From a virus: DNA of 48,290 nt. Location: positions 1 through 48,290 of IMG/VR virus record IMGVR_UViG_3300030107_004359; one strand, given 5' to 3'. The first letter of the stretch is position 1. Each line of letters starts with the position of its first letter. The position numbers were made by a program, and so were the translations under genes. Shown one piece after another: positions 1 through 6,093 of the stretch. A model generated the notes under the pieces. That model was not told the origin of the DNA. It did not search any database and worked only from the letters and a program-made list of their open reading frames with translations.

Positions 1-1
1 T

Positions 2-99
2 GGTAAATGCTATTCAATCAAAGTTGAATCAACTACAACTGAAGAGATAGCGCAATTAACATCTGCAAAATGGTCCGAGGTGCGTGAAGATAGAAATGA
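2..99. repeat. Terminal direct repeat, left copy
   Basis: Bases 2-99 are identical to 48193-48290 (98 bp). The repeat lies inside one continuous reading frame, so it reflects circularity or terminal redundancy and not two separate loci. The length may simply be an assembler overlap, so it should not be taken as the true packaging repeat. Confidence 0.95.
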
Positions 100-238
100 G
101 AGACTTAAGGAAACCGATTGGCGTGCTTCAAGTGATTTAACGATGAGCGATGCTTGGAAAAACTATAGAGCTGAATTACGTTCCATACCTCAAACACAAA
201 CTGATCCATATAACATCACTTGGCCGACTGAGCCATAA
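2..238 (+). CDS. Phage tail assembly chaperone-like protein, C-terminal part (continues from window end)
   Basis: This is the 3' part of a gene that begins at 47995 and crosses the contig join. The frame is open from position 2, and the same codons occur at 48193-48290. The C-terminus has a pattern with R-L-K-E-T-D-W early, then an acidic stretch, W-K-N-Y-R-A-E-L-R and a final proline-rich tail. This matches the Phage_tail_APC (tail assembly chaperone) signature found at the ends of tail-fibre gene clusters. The joined protein is about 145 residues. It is likely to help fold or assemble the fibres encoded just upstream. Family assignment is from motif memory; the exact role is inferred. Confidence 0.7.
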   Translation, partial: GKCYSIKVESTTTEEIAQLTSAKWSEVREDRNERLKETDWRASSDLTMSDAWKNYRAELRSIPQTQTDPYNITWPTEP

Positions 239-245
239 TTAAACT

Positions 246-410
246 ATGCAAAAGATCTTTAATACTTTTTCTGTTCTTTCTATTTCAATTATAGGAATTT
301 ATTTTTATTTATCTAACTCGTTTAGACCTAATTATATGCCGATTACTCATATTGATTGCGTAGAGGAAGAGCCTTTTGTTTTTGGCGATTCTTTTAAACA
401 AGCTTTTTAA
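246..410 (+). CDS. Small membrane protein (54 aa)
   Basis: This short frame begins with ATG at 246, 8 nt after the tail-chaperone stop, and ends with TAA at 408-410. Residues 4-25 form one hydrophobic segment (rich in F, I, L, V, Y), preceded by a lysine and followed by a polar, acidic tail with one Cys. This suggests a single-pass membrane protein. It is co-directional and closely packed with the tail genes. No family is recognised. A role in lysis (holin or spanin-like) is possible from size and topology, but nothing in the sequence proves it. Confidence 0.55.
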   Translation: MQKIFNTFSVLSISIIGIYFYLSNSFRPNYMPITHIDCVEEEPFVFGDSFKQAF

Positions 411-431
411 GTTAATTCTGTTTATTGCTAA

Positions 432-1052
432 TTGGACATTCCCGACATCCATATAAAAGATATTGATATACCTGTATTACATATCCCTGATAGCCCCGTT
501 ATTATCCCAGGTTGTCAATACACTCATCGAGATTTAAAACGTACTGGTAATGCTGACCTTTTATTAGTAGATAGGAATGGCGTTTATAGCACATGTACTG
601 AAGGCGAGTTACCTCATTTCTATCCAATGGAGTGGGATAACGATTTAAAAATTTCAGTAGAAGAGCCGAAGGTAACAGATAAAGAAAGTGATATACCTGA
701 GCCACCTAAACCAAAGATAAAAATACCTCCACCTGATCCACCTCCAGAAACAAAACCTTGTCCTGATCCGGCCTCTCCGCTGCGCGTAGGTGGGTTCGCT
801 AATCAAGACCGCTTAGAAAAGATAGTAGGCTTTGAGTTGGTAAATGGAGAGTGTCGTGCTATTTGGGAGAAAGTTCCTTTTATAAATACTTACTTCCCTT
901 CCCCTCCAGTAGCAATTTCAACGGCGGGAATAGCTGTTATTGCTGCAACTGCACCTTTACTTCTAAACGTTATTAAACCTGCTGTAAAAAATTTAATTAA
1001 GAAACTTATTGGGAAGAGGAAAGCGAATGATGATGGGGCAAAACCTGATTAG
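432..1052 (+). CDS. Proline-rich protein with C-terminal membrane segment, cyanophage-type hypothetical
   Basis: The protein has 206 residues and uses a TTG start at 432; no ATG gives a longer frame. The N-terminal third contains a PGCQYTHRD segment and several Cys. The middle (about 80-110) is a proline/lysine/acidic-rich linker. Residues about 155-180 are hydrophobic (alanine/isoleucine/leucine-rich), followed by a very basic tail (KNLIKKLIGKRK). A proline-rich stalk before a membrane anchor and a cationic end resembles conserved hypothetical proteins I recall near structural genes of marine cyanophages; this is recollection. Its last 47 nt overlap a gene on the opposite strand. A function in membrane contact or lysis is possible but unproven. 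Confidence 0.7.
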   Translation: MDIPDIHIKDIDIPVLHIPDSPVIIPGCQYTHRDLKRTGNADLLLVDRNGVYSTCTEGELPHFYPMEWDNDLKISVEEPKVTDKESDIPEPPKPKIKIPPPDPPPETKPCPDPASPLRVGGFANQDRLEKIVGFELVNGECRAIWEKVPFINTYFPSPPVAISTAGIAVIAATAPLLLNVIKPAVKNLIKKLIGKRKANDDGAKPD

Positions 1053-1605
1053 CTGGTACGACTACTTCAACATCGTGACAGGTAACTGCACTGTCTGAAC
1101 CCTTTCGGAAGCGAACCCCAAGCTTGATTTGCGCTGAGCATTGGGCAAGTCGGTGGAGATTTATTTCGTATTTAGTTTTGAGTTGTAAGAGCTTTTGATT
1201 TTCGATATTTACTTTGACGGCTTGATGGCATAGATCAACTCCTTTGCCTAATGGGATATTGAACTGAAGGCTTGCACCCATATTTAAGTTGAACGAGTCT
1301 TTCTCAAATCTTGGTATTTCTGAGTAGTAAAGAACATTACCAGTATCCTCTTCATAGATAGGTGTTCTAGTTATATCTTTTCTAGGTGTTTGCCATGATC
1401 TACCATCTGTTATATAAGGACTGAAAGTAACGGATGGACTGACACATTGGATACCCATACTGTATCTCGAAACAGGCCACATTCCTGGGGTGATCATCGT
1501 GGCATTGTTATTAACAACCCCAGTAGATGTAGAGTTTGGAGAAGATACAGTAGTGTTGGCTAATACTGGGGTTTGGATTCCTATTAATAATGCTATTGTC
1601 CAAAT
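1006..1605 (-). CDS. Exported hypothetical protein
   Basis: This is the last gene of a three-gene leftward set encoding exported proteins. The frame is open from an ATG at 1731, but that start would overlap the upstream gene by 139 nt and put 40 polar residues before the signal peptide. I therefore prefer initiation near 1605 (ATT codon), right at the stop of the upstream gene. The product then begins with a typical Sec signal: a hydrophobic run WTIALLIGIQTPVLA with cleavage expected after A. The mature part is rich in Ser, Thr and Asn, with four Cys and a histidine/serine-rich tail. No enzyme motif is seen. It resembles secreted cyanophage hypotheticals from memory. The start is uncertain. 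Confidence 0.6.
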   Translation of the reverse strand: MWTIALLIGIQTPVLANTTVSSPNSTSTGVVNNNATMITPGMWPVSRYSMGIQCVSPSVTFSPYITDGRSWQTPRKDITRTPIYEEDTGNVLYYSEIPRFEKDSFNLNMGASLQFNIPLGKGVDLCHQAVKVNIENQKLLQLKTKYEINLHRLAQCSAQIKLGVRFRKGSDSAVTCHDVEVVVPANQVLPHHHSLSSSQ

Positions 1606-2024
1606 ACACTTATAGATTCGGTCTTGGTTGAGGTCTGAATTTGTCTCGTCACTGTTGTTACTGAATCCAATCCCGGAGTGATTATCGATTCGACCAGAGT
1701 GAAAGGCTGGCCTTCGTTTACGATAGTCCATCTAGGAATACTCTCCATCTTTGGTGAGGTCCATGAAAACTTAACTCCATCATGGGTTTGCTCGTTCTCC
1801 TTAATTGCAGAGGGATTGATATAAGTATCTGACTTAATGTTGTTGCCAGATGCAGAATACGAATATGCTGAACGCCAAGTAGAAATCGAAACTGTCTCAT
1901 TAATTATTTGTTCACTGGATGAATTTTGCGTGAGTGTCCCTGTCCTAAATGCGGGAACCAGGGGCGTAGCTAATAGGGATCTGCCCCCTATTAAAGTACT
2001 CAATAGTAAGACCCATTTAATCAA
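1593..2024 (-). CDS. Exported hypothetical protein
   Basis: The middle gene of the exported-protein set. The longest frame starts at 2072, but a TTG at 2024 overlaps the upstream stop by 8 nt, which suits translational coupling. It gives a clean signal peptide (I-K-W, then V-L-L-L-S-T-L-I-G-G, ending near L-L-A). The remaining ~120 residues are Ser/Thr-rich with several Trp and no Cys, and suggest a beta-rich secreted domain. Its stop at 1593-1595 overlaps the next gene's likely start. No known family was recognised. The three signal-peptide genes lie beside the integrase, where temperate phages often carry lysogen-expressed cargo; that is inference. Confidence 0.6.
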   Translation of the reverse strand: MIKWVLLLSTLIGGRSLLATPLVPAFRTGTLTQNSSSEQIINETVSISTWRSAYSYSASGNNIKSDTYINPSAIKENEQTHDGVKFSWTSPKMESIPRWTIVNEGQPFTLVESIITPGLDSVTTVTRQIQTSTKTESISVFGQ

Positions 2025-2538
2025 TTTGAATCGTAATCGTAGTACTAGCAGTACACAGCGTCCCAGAACCACCTCCGCTGCAAGTCGTAATTCCAGAGCT
2101 TAGGCTCGTTAAGGCCAAGTCACCTTTTGTACCCCCGCTTCCTATGGTTGTCTGACCGCTTAATACAGGCAGGGCCGCAATACCTGACGACGGTGTAACG
2201 GTAGACGGGGTACTATCTCCTACAAAAATTGACTCAACTTTTTCGAATGCGGAGCCTGCACTTGTCACAACCGTATCTGTCTGAATTAAGGCGGGAACTC
2301 CATCGCTAAGACTTCCAAGATTCAAGCCACCAATCTTATTTGATGTTGTGGTATCTCCAATCGTGACCGATGGCGTTATGTTTGAACCACTCAATGAATA
2401 TGTGCTACCAGCTTTTTTAGTAATGACGTATGGCATTTCAACCTGTATCTGGGCCGAGGTGGTGTAACTAGCCGTTATCTCTGCTTTAGCTGTGGGAGCG
2501 AAAATAAATACCAGTGGTAGGAGAAGTAATTTTTTCAT
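2017..2538 (-). CDS. Exported Ser/Thr/Gly-rich protein, cyanophage-type hypothetical
   Basis: The protein has 173 residues. Residues 1-19 (MKKLLLLPLVFIFAPTAKA) form a textbook Sec signal peptide with an AKA cleavage site. The mature protein is nearly all Ser, Thr, Gly, Ile and Val with alternating beta-type patterns, one G-S-T-Y-S-L-S-G-S-N-I motif and a Cys pair close to the C-terminus (CSGGGSGTLC). I recall similar exported proteins with a GSSYSxSGxN motif in marine cyanomyoviruses, with unknown function. Its ATG at 2538 shares its A with the final A of the upstream TAA stop. It could be a virion decoration, a surface protein or a lysogen-expressed protein. Confidence 0.7.
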   Translation of the reverse strand: MKKLLLLPLVFIFAPTAKAEITASYTTSAQIQVEMPYVITKKAGSTYSLSGSNITPSVTIGDTTTSNKIGGLNLGSLSDGVPALIQTDTVVTSAGSAFEKVESIFVGDSTPSTVTPSSGIAALPVLSGQTTIGSGGTKGDLALTSLSSGITTCSGGGSGTLCTASTTITIQID

Positions 2539-2849
2539 TATTGAAGCTTGCCGTCGGGTCCAATATTTTTACCAGTTATAGGATCTTTGCGAGATTTGGT
2601 GTTGTTTTTACCATTACCAGTACCGGGTTTCTTTGTAGTAATGCCAGCTACTTGACTCAGAACAGATGACAATAATCCGGCGCAGAATGTGGTATCAATT
2701 TGCCTAGTAGGGTTTGGATTGAAGTAACTCCAAGAAATTACTGCCAAGGCCCAAAACACTACAGTCACCTGTATGAATTGAGCTAACAGAGACGGTTTTT
2801 CTTCGTCTTTTTCTTCTTTTTCTTGGGGTATTTCTTGGTAGTCATCCAT
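2538..2849 (-). CDS. Membrane protein, possible holin-like
   Basis: The protein has 103 residues and is first in the leftward exported-protein operon. The N-terminus is very acidic (E/K/D-rich, residues 5-20). One strong membrane helix follows at about 25-43 (FIQVTVVFWALAVISW), then a second moderately hydrophobic segment (FCAGLLSSVLSQVAGI, about 55-71). The C-terminal 30 residues are basic and glycine/asparagine-rich. A hydrophobic helix, an amphipathic helix and a basic tail are compatible with a class II/III holin, but also with a simple membrane protein. The palindrome CCTTATATAAGG lies 30 bp upstream. No endolysin is adjacent. Confidence 0.65.
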   Translation of the reverse strand: MDDYQEIPQEKEEKDEEKPSLLAQFIQVTVVFWALAVISWSYFNPNPTRQIDTTFCAGLLSSVLSQVAGITTKKPGTGNGKNNTKSRKDPITGKNIGPDGKLQ

Positions 2850-2878
2850 AAGAGTTGGTTAACACCTCTTCAGTTTAA

Positions 2879-2929
2879 CCTTATATAAGGTGCAATTGCT
2901 TAAGTATTATTTAGTAACTTGTATAAGTT
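2879..2929. promoter_or_regulatory. Two copies of the genome-wide TTATATAAG-type palindrome
   Basis: CCTTATATAAGG (2879-2890) is a perfect 12-bp palindrome, and AACTTGTATAAGTT (2916-2929) is a near-palindrome. Both lie in the 92-bp gap upstream of the exported-protein operon. Both belong to the family found in front of many other genes in this genome. Confidence 0.6.
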
Positions 2930-2941
2930 GCATTTATCTTT

Positions 2942-3184
2942 CTAAGTAACTTTACTTTTCTTTGCCTGTATTTTAATTTTTTGAAGTGCTAGACGGACGC
3001 TTAAGATCATATCTTGAAGCTCTACAGAGCGTTGCTGTTCGTTGTTTGGATCATCAGAAATAGCCCCTAAGAGTTCAATACCTTCATACATTTCTCCACT
3101 AAGGTTAGTCATTGCTTCGCAGACATTTAACATCTTAAAATCCTCATCTTTATCTGAAGAATTAGTAATAAATCTTGCACTCAT
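2942..3184 (-). CDS. Small helical hypothetical protein
   Basis: An 80-residue protein, highly charged, mostly helical by composition, with a lysine-rich C-terminus (KIKIQAKKSK). No known domain is recognised. It is transcribed leftward, away from the serine recombinase gene, and shares a 160-bp divergent control region with it that contains a long inverted repeat. The position suggests a role in lysogeny control or recombination directionality (small, basic-ended, next to the integrase), but no motif supports a specific call. Recombination directionality factors for serine integrases are diverse, so one cannot be excluded here. Confidence 0.55.
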   Translation of the reverse strand: MSARFITNSSDKDEDFKMLNVCEAMTNLSGEMYEGIELLGAISDDPNNEQQRSVELQDMILSVRLALQKIKIQAKKSKVT

Positions 3185-3231
3185 TTTTCTATAAGTGTTT
3201 TATGTAGGTCATGCATATCTGATTCCCCTTT

Positions 3232-3298
3232 TAGTATTTTTGTCGCCTTGTAGTTGAACAATCTAAGGATTATTTCATAACAAGGCGACGAAATACTA
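3232..3298. repeat. Long imperfect inverted repeat upstream of the serine recombinase; candidate attP or operator
   Basis: The left arm (3232-3251) reads TAGTATTTTTGTCGCCTTGT and the right arm (3280-3298) reads ACAAGGCGACGAAATACTA. They match as inverted copies apart from one mismatch and one extra base, around a 28-bp spacer. The element ends 50 bp before the recombinase ATG. Large serine recombinases act on attP sites of about 50 bp with inverted half-sites, usually beside the integrase gene. A divergent intergenic position argues against a terminator. An operator for the recombinase or its divergent neighbour is the main alternative. Confidence 0.5.
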
Positions 3299-3347
3299 GA
3301 TTAGCTAGAAGAGATATGTATAAGCATTTTTACTATAAAGTCTACTA

Positions 3348-4664
3348 ATGTCAAATATGTTGAATCTAAATAGTGTCGGCTACGCAAGAGTTAGCACTAA
3401 GTCTGGAGAGCAGCTTTCTTCTCTAGAAACACAAAAAAACAGGCTAAAGGCTGTGGGTGTTGATAAAGTTTATTGCGATGTTGAGAGTGGAAGATCCAAT
3501 GATAGAAAGGCTTTTAACGAATTGCTCCAATTAATCGATAAAAAAGCGATAAAAGAAATCGTAGTTACTAGGTACGACAGACTTGGAAGAGATGCCACGT
3601 TCATCGATGCCGCACTTGTCTTAGCGTCAAAAAAGAACGTGGTAATTAGAACAATAGATACAGGAATAGTTAACGTAGAGACTCCAGCAGGGTTCCTAAT
3701 GTCTCGGATCTCAACCAGTCTTGCCGAGATGGAATCTAAAATGTTGAGCTTAAGGGTTAAAAAAGCTCTTGAGCAAAAGTGGAAAGATGGGGATATGCCA
3801 AGATCAAGGTTGCCCTGGGGTTATCACAAAGTTGAGAGAGAAGGTAAAAAGTGTGTAGAACTACATCCAATAGAAGGTGAAAGAGCAAAAGAACTACTTT
3901 TTGAACTAAAAGAGAACGGGTATCGTCTTAACGTCACTTTAAAGAAATTTAAGGACATACCTTTAAGCACACCATCAAGTGTTAGAGCTTGGATTGCCAA
4001 CCCCGTTCTTAGGGGTGGAATGGGTTTTGAAAAATACGCTACTTATAAATACAAAAGGGTGGTCTGGGGATTACATGAACCTTTAATAATGCATGAAGAT
4101 TGGTTTGTTATACAAAGACTATTAGATTTGAATAAGAGTACTTGGGGCAGAAGTGCAGGTGTAAAACCAAAGCTACTCACAGGCATTTGTTATTGCGGTG
4201 AATGTAATCACAAGTTGGGGTATGCAAGTAGGAAAGCCAAAACACACCAATTAAACTTACGTTGCAACACATTTAAGTGCAGCAATTACATGAAATTAGT
4301 AAAGGAGTCTTTGATTACAAAAGCTATTAACAAGTCTTTAGCGAAGCGGTCAGGAGAACTAGCAAGTCTGACTAAAGAGGAACCCCCAGAAGTTATTAAG
4401 GTTAGGAGTGAAATAGATATGTTGAGTAAGCTAGACGACCCGGATTTAAGAGAAGCAATCACAAGAAAAAAGGAAAAGCTAGCGAGTTTATTGCTCGTTA
4501 AATCACCAGTTATGAAAGAACGTGCTCAGATGATGGCAAGCAGTGATTTTTGGGATCATGCTGCCTCTCTTCCCGATAACCGTCTCCGAGAGATATATCT
4601 TGAGTTTGTTCTGAAGGCGGTTGCGAATCCAAAACAGGTGACTCAGGTTTCTCTGCGGATTTAG
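3348..4664 (+). CDS. int: Large serine recombinase (phage integrase)
   Basis: A 438-residue site-specific recombinase of the resolvase/invertase superfamily. Residues 10-150 are the catalytic domain: YARVSTKSGEQ with nucleophile Ser16, then T-R-Y-D-R-L-G-R-D carrying the catalytic arginines, and a long helix (AEMESKMLSLRVKKAL). A recombinase domain follows (about 155-270). A zinc ribbon is at about 280-315 with paired cysteines (CYCGEC ... RCNTFKCS), then a coiled-coil segment near 340-380. This order is typical of large serine integrases, including the XisF-type cyanobacterial recombinases, which join attP to attB without high-energy cofactors. It supports a temperate lifestyle. The inverted repeat at 3232-3298 may be its attP. 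Confidence 0.92.
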   Translation: MSNMLNLNSVGYARVSTKSGEQLSSLETQKNRLKAVGVDKVYCDVESGRSNDRKAFNELLQLIDKKAIKEIVVTRYDRLGRDATFIDAALVLASKKNVVIRTIDTGIVNVETPAGFLMSRISTSLAEMESKMLSLRVKKALEQKWKDGDMPRSRLPWGYHKVEREGKKCVELHPIEGERAKELLFELKENGYRLNVTLKKFKDIPLSTPSSVRAWIANPVLRGGMGFEKYATYKYKRVVWGLHEPLIMHEDWFVIQRLLDLNKSTWGRSAGVKPKLLTGICYCGECNHKLGYASRKAKTHQLNLRCNTFKCSNYMKLVKESLITKAINKSLAKRSGELASLTKEEPPEVIKVRSEIDMLSKLDDPDLREAITRKKEKLASLLLVKSPVMKERAQMMASSDFWDHAASLPDNRLREIYLEFVLKAVANPKQVTQVSLRI

Positions 4665-4747
4665 ATTTCTTAAAATCCTCGATTAGAGATATAAGGACTT
4701 CTCCGATTGACACGGATAAGTGTTACTTAGCTATATAAAAAATAAAT

Positions 4748-4945
4748 TCAAATACCCGTATCACAGCAATTATGGTCTGGATATTGTAGTAAATCTTTAG
4801 CGATAATTTCGTAACTAGGGTGTTTTGTTATATGTTCTCTAAGCGCATCTAACACTACGTCATTTATGCTCTTTTGTGTGTACGCAGCAAATACAGAAAG
4901 CTTGTGATGGCAACTATCCTGTATGTTCACAGTCATGCGTTTCAT
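4748..4945 (-). CDS. Ribbon-helix-helix (Arc/CopG-like) DNA-binding protein
   Basis: A 65-residue protein. It opens with an RHH pattern: a short basic beta-strand (KRMTVNIQDSCHHKL), helix A, then helix B beginning at the turn (SINDVVLDALREHI). RHH proteins are dimers that insert the paired strand into the DNA major groove at short palindromic sites. It lies convergent to and just downstream of the serine recombinase, so it may regulate lysogeny. Three RHH-like proteins are encoded in this genome (with 9400-9627 and 13655-13924), all near copies of dispersed palindromes. The cysteine pair near the C-terminus is unusual. Confidence 0.7.
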   Translation of the reverse strand: MKRMTVNIQDSCHHKLSVFAAYTQKSINDVVLDALREHITKHPSYEIIAKDLLQYPDHNCCDTGI

Positions 4946-5051
4946 GTTTGGCAGCTTTGTCGAAATCGAAGTAAAGCTAAGTTAACTATTTAAGCTATAA
5001 AATCTACTTTTAAGTGTCTTTTTGTGCTCTTGCAAGGCTCATATGATTCGG

Positions 5052-5104
5052 GTAAATATTATTTTGTATTTACGGCTACGCTATCCCTTTAAAAAGATAA
5101 GGGA
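5052..5104. other. Two small hairpins in the gap downstream of 5126-5317
   Basis: GTAAATA (5052-5058) pairs with TATTTAC (5067-5073). TCCCTT (5084-5089) pairs with AAGGGA (5099-5104). They sit between two leftward genes, so they could end transcription of the upstream one, but no clear U-tract follows on the leftward strand. Confidence 0.3.
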
Positions 5105-5125
5105 ATGGTAACTACTTTAAGTTTT

Positions 5126-5317
5126 TTATAAATCTCTTAATGTAACCTCTGGTTTAAAATGAGCGTTCTTTTTTGCGTTTCTAAACTTACGTTTACCTAG
5201 TCTTATTTTTCTTGCTTCTACTAAAAAATCTGCAGCTCTATGTATTTCACCAAGAGTTGCGTTAGAGACGGCTGTTCTTAGCATCTTTAGTACAGTTTGC
5301 CGAGGGCTTAACTCCAA
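5126..5317 (-). CDS. Small basic hypothetical protein
   Basis: A 63-residue protein that is predicted to be helical and becomes very basic in its second half (EARKIRLGKRKFRNAKKNAHFK). No domain is recognised. It is divergent from the DUF3310 gene, with about 45 bp between the starts. The basic tail could bind nucleic acid, but this is inference from composition only. Confidence 0.5.
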   Translation of the reverse strand: MELSPRQTVLKMLRTAVSNATLGEIHRAADFLVEARKIRLGKRKFRNAKKNAHFKPEVTLRDL

Positions 5318-5362
5318 AACCTGCTAACTTACTCAGTACTATTATACTTGTATAGGTTAAAA

Positions 5363-5584
5363 ATGACAGATGACGAGGTTAACAGTCCTAGCCACTATAC
5401 ATTAGATCAAGATATTGAATGTATAGATGCTATTAAAGCCCAACTTACTAAAGAAGAATTTAGAGGTTATTTAAAAGGTAATATTGCTAAGTATCTTTGG
5501 AGAGAGAAAATTAAAGGAGGGTTAGTTTCACTTCAAAAAGCAAAATGGTATTTATCTTATTTAATAAGATTTGATGAGTCATAG
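5363..5584 (+). CDS. DUF3310-family small protein
   Basis: A 73-residue protein. The frame is open from a TTG at 5348, but the ATG at 5363 follows an AGG-containing leader and gives the family-typical start. The family pattern is clear: N-S-P-S-H-Y early, I-E-C-I-D-A-I, E-F-R-G-Y-L-K-G-N-I-A-K-Y-L-W-R and a final K-A-K-W-Y-L helix. DUF3310 is widespread in phage early regions and is sometimes labelled nucleotide kinase-like, without proven activity. It is the only rightward gene within the leftward early block. Its stop overlaps the end of the convergent zinc-ribbon gene by a few bases. Confidence 0.85.
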   Translation: MTDDEVNSPSHYTLDQDIECIDAIKAQLTKEEFRGYLKGNIAKYLWREKIKGGLVSLQKAKWYLSYLIRFDES

Positions 5585-5839
5585 GTCTTGAGGGTGTGCA
5601 GCTTGCTTCACAAATACATATTTGCCACAATCAAGCCAACCAATACGACCTCTATTAACAGGAATTTCAGGGGGTGCAACTTCTTGCGTGGTATAAAAAC
5701 GGTGAGAACAAATTAAGCATTGTCGTCTTCTTACAGTTAAATCAATGTCTTTCGCGTCTTTCTTAGTAAGGATTACTCTGCTTAAAAAAGCTCCGCAGTC
5801 TGGACAAGCGGGTGGTGGTGAGTTAGCGGGGGGTTTCAT
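5579..5839 (-). CDS. Zinc-ribbon protein resembling the NrdR N-terminal domain
   Basis: An 86-residue protein. A CxxC pair (CPDCG, near residue 12) and a second pair (CLICSHRF, near 41) frame a segment with R-R-R-Q-C. This matches the zinc ribbon of NrdR-type repressors (CPxC ... RRRxCxxCxxRFTT). The ATP-cone domain of true NrdR is absent, so only the nucleic-acid-binding ribbon is present. It is the last gene of the leftward replication operon and overlaps the DUF3310 gene tail to tail. It may bind DNA or RNA; its regulatory target is unknown. Confidence 0.65.
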   Translation of the reverse strand: MKPPANSPPPACPDCGAFLSRVILTKKDAKDIDLTVRRRQCLICSHRFYTTQEVAPPEIPVNRGRIGWLDCGKYVFVKQAAHPQDL

Positions 5840-5841
5840 AT

Positions 5842-6093
5842 TTACTCATTAGGTTTTAGCGTGTTTTGGCTGTGTAATGAAATAGTCTCGACATCTTCCC
5901 ATTTGACATAGTAGTAATAAGAAGCTCTATTTTTGCTATCAGTTTTTAAAACCGCTTCTGTAATCACGCCATATCTACAATCAGATATACCGTTATTTTT
6001 TAATAAGTCCTTACGTTTTTTGGGATTAGTAAGATTAAAGTTTTTATTGAATCGTTTTACACGATCATTAATTTGATACTTTTGTATGCTCAT
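5842..6093 (-). CDS. Hypothetical small protein, possible SH3/KOW-like fold
   Basis: An 83-residue protein. The N-terminus is strongly basic (lysine/asparagine/arginine-rich to about residue 35). The C-terminal half has beta-strand patterns with YGVITEAV and Y-Y-Y-Y-V-K-W-E-D, reminiscent of small KOW/Tudor-like barrels. That resemblance is weak. It overlaps the polymerase stop by 4 bp (ATGA type), so it is probably translated from the same message. Confidence 0.55.
   Translation of the reverse strand: MSIQKYQINDRVKRFNKNFNLTNPKKRKDLLKNNGISDCRYGVITEAVLKTDSKNRASYYYYVKWEDVETISLHSQNTLKPNE

Noticed and set aside
4510-4713. Leftward 67-aa frame overlapping the end of the serine recombinase gene
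   Set aside because: Most of it is antisense to a well-supported gene, its C-terminal half reads as low-information sequence, and no ribosome site is seen. A true short gene cannot be fully excluded.
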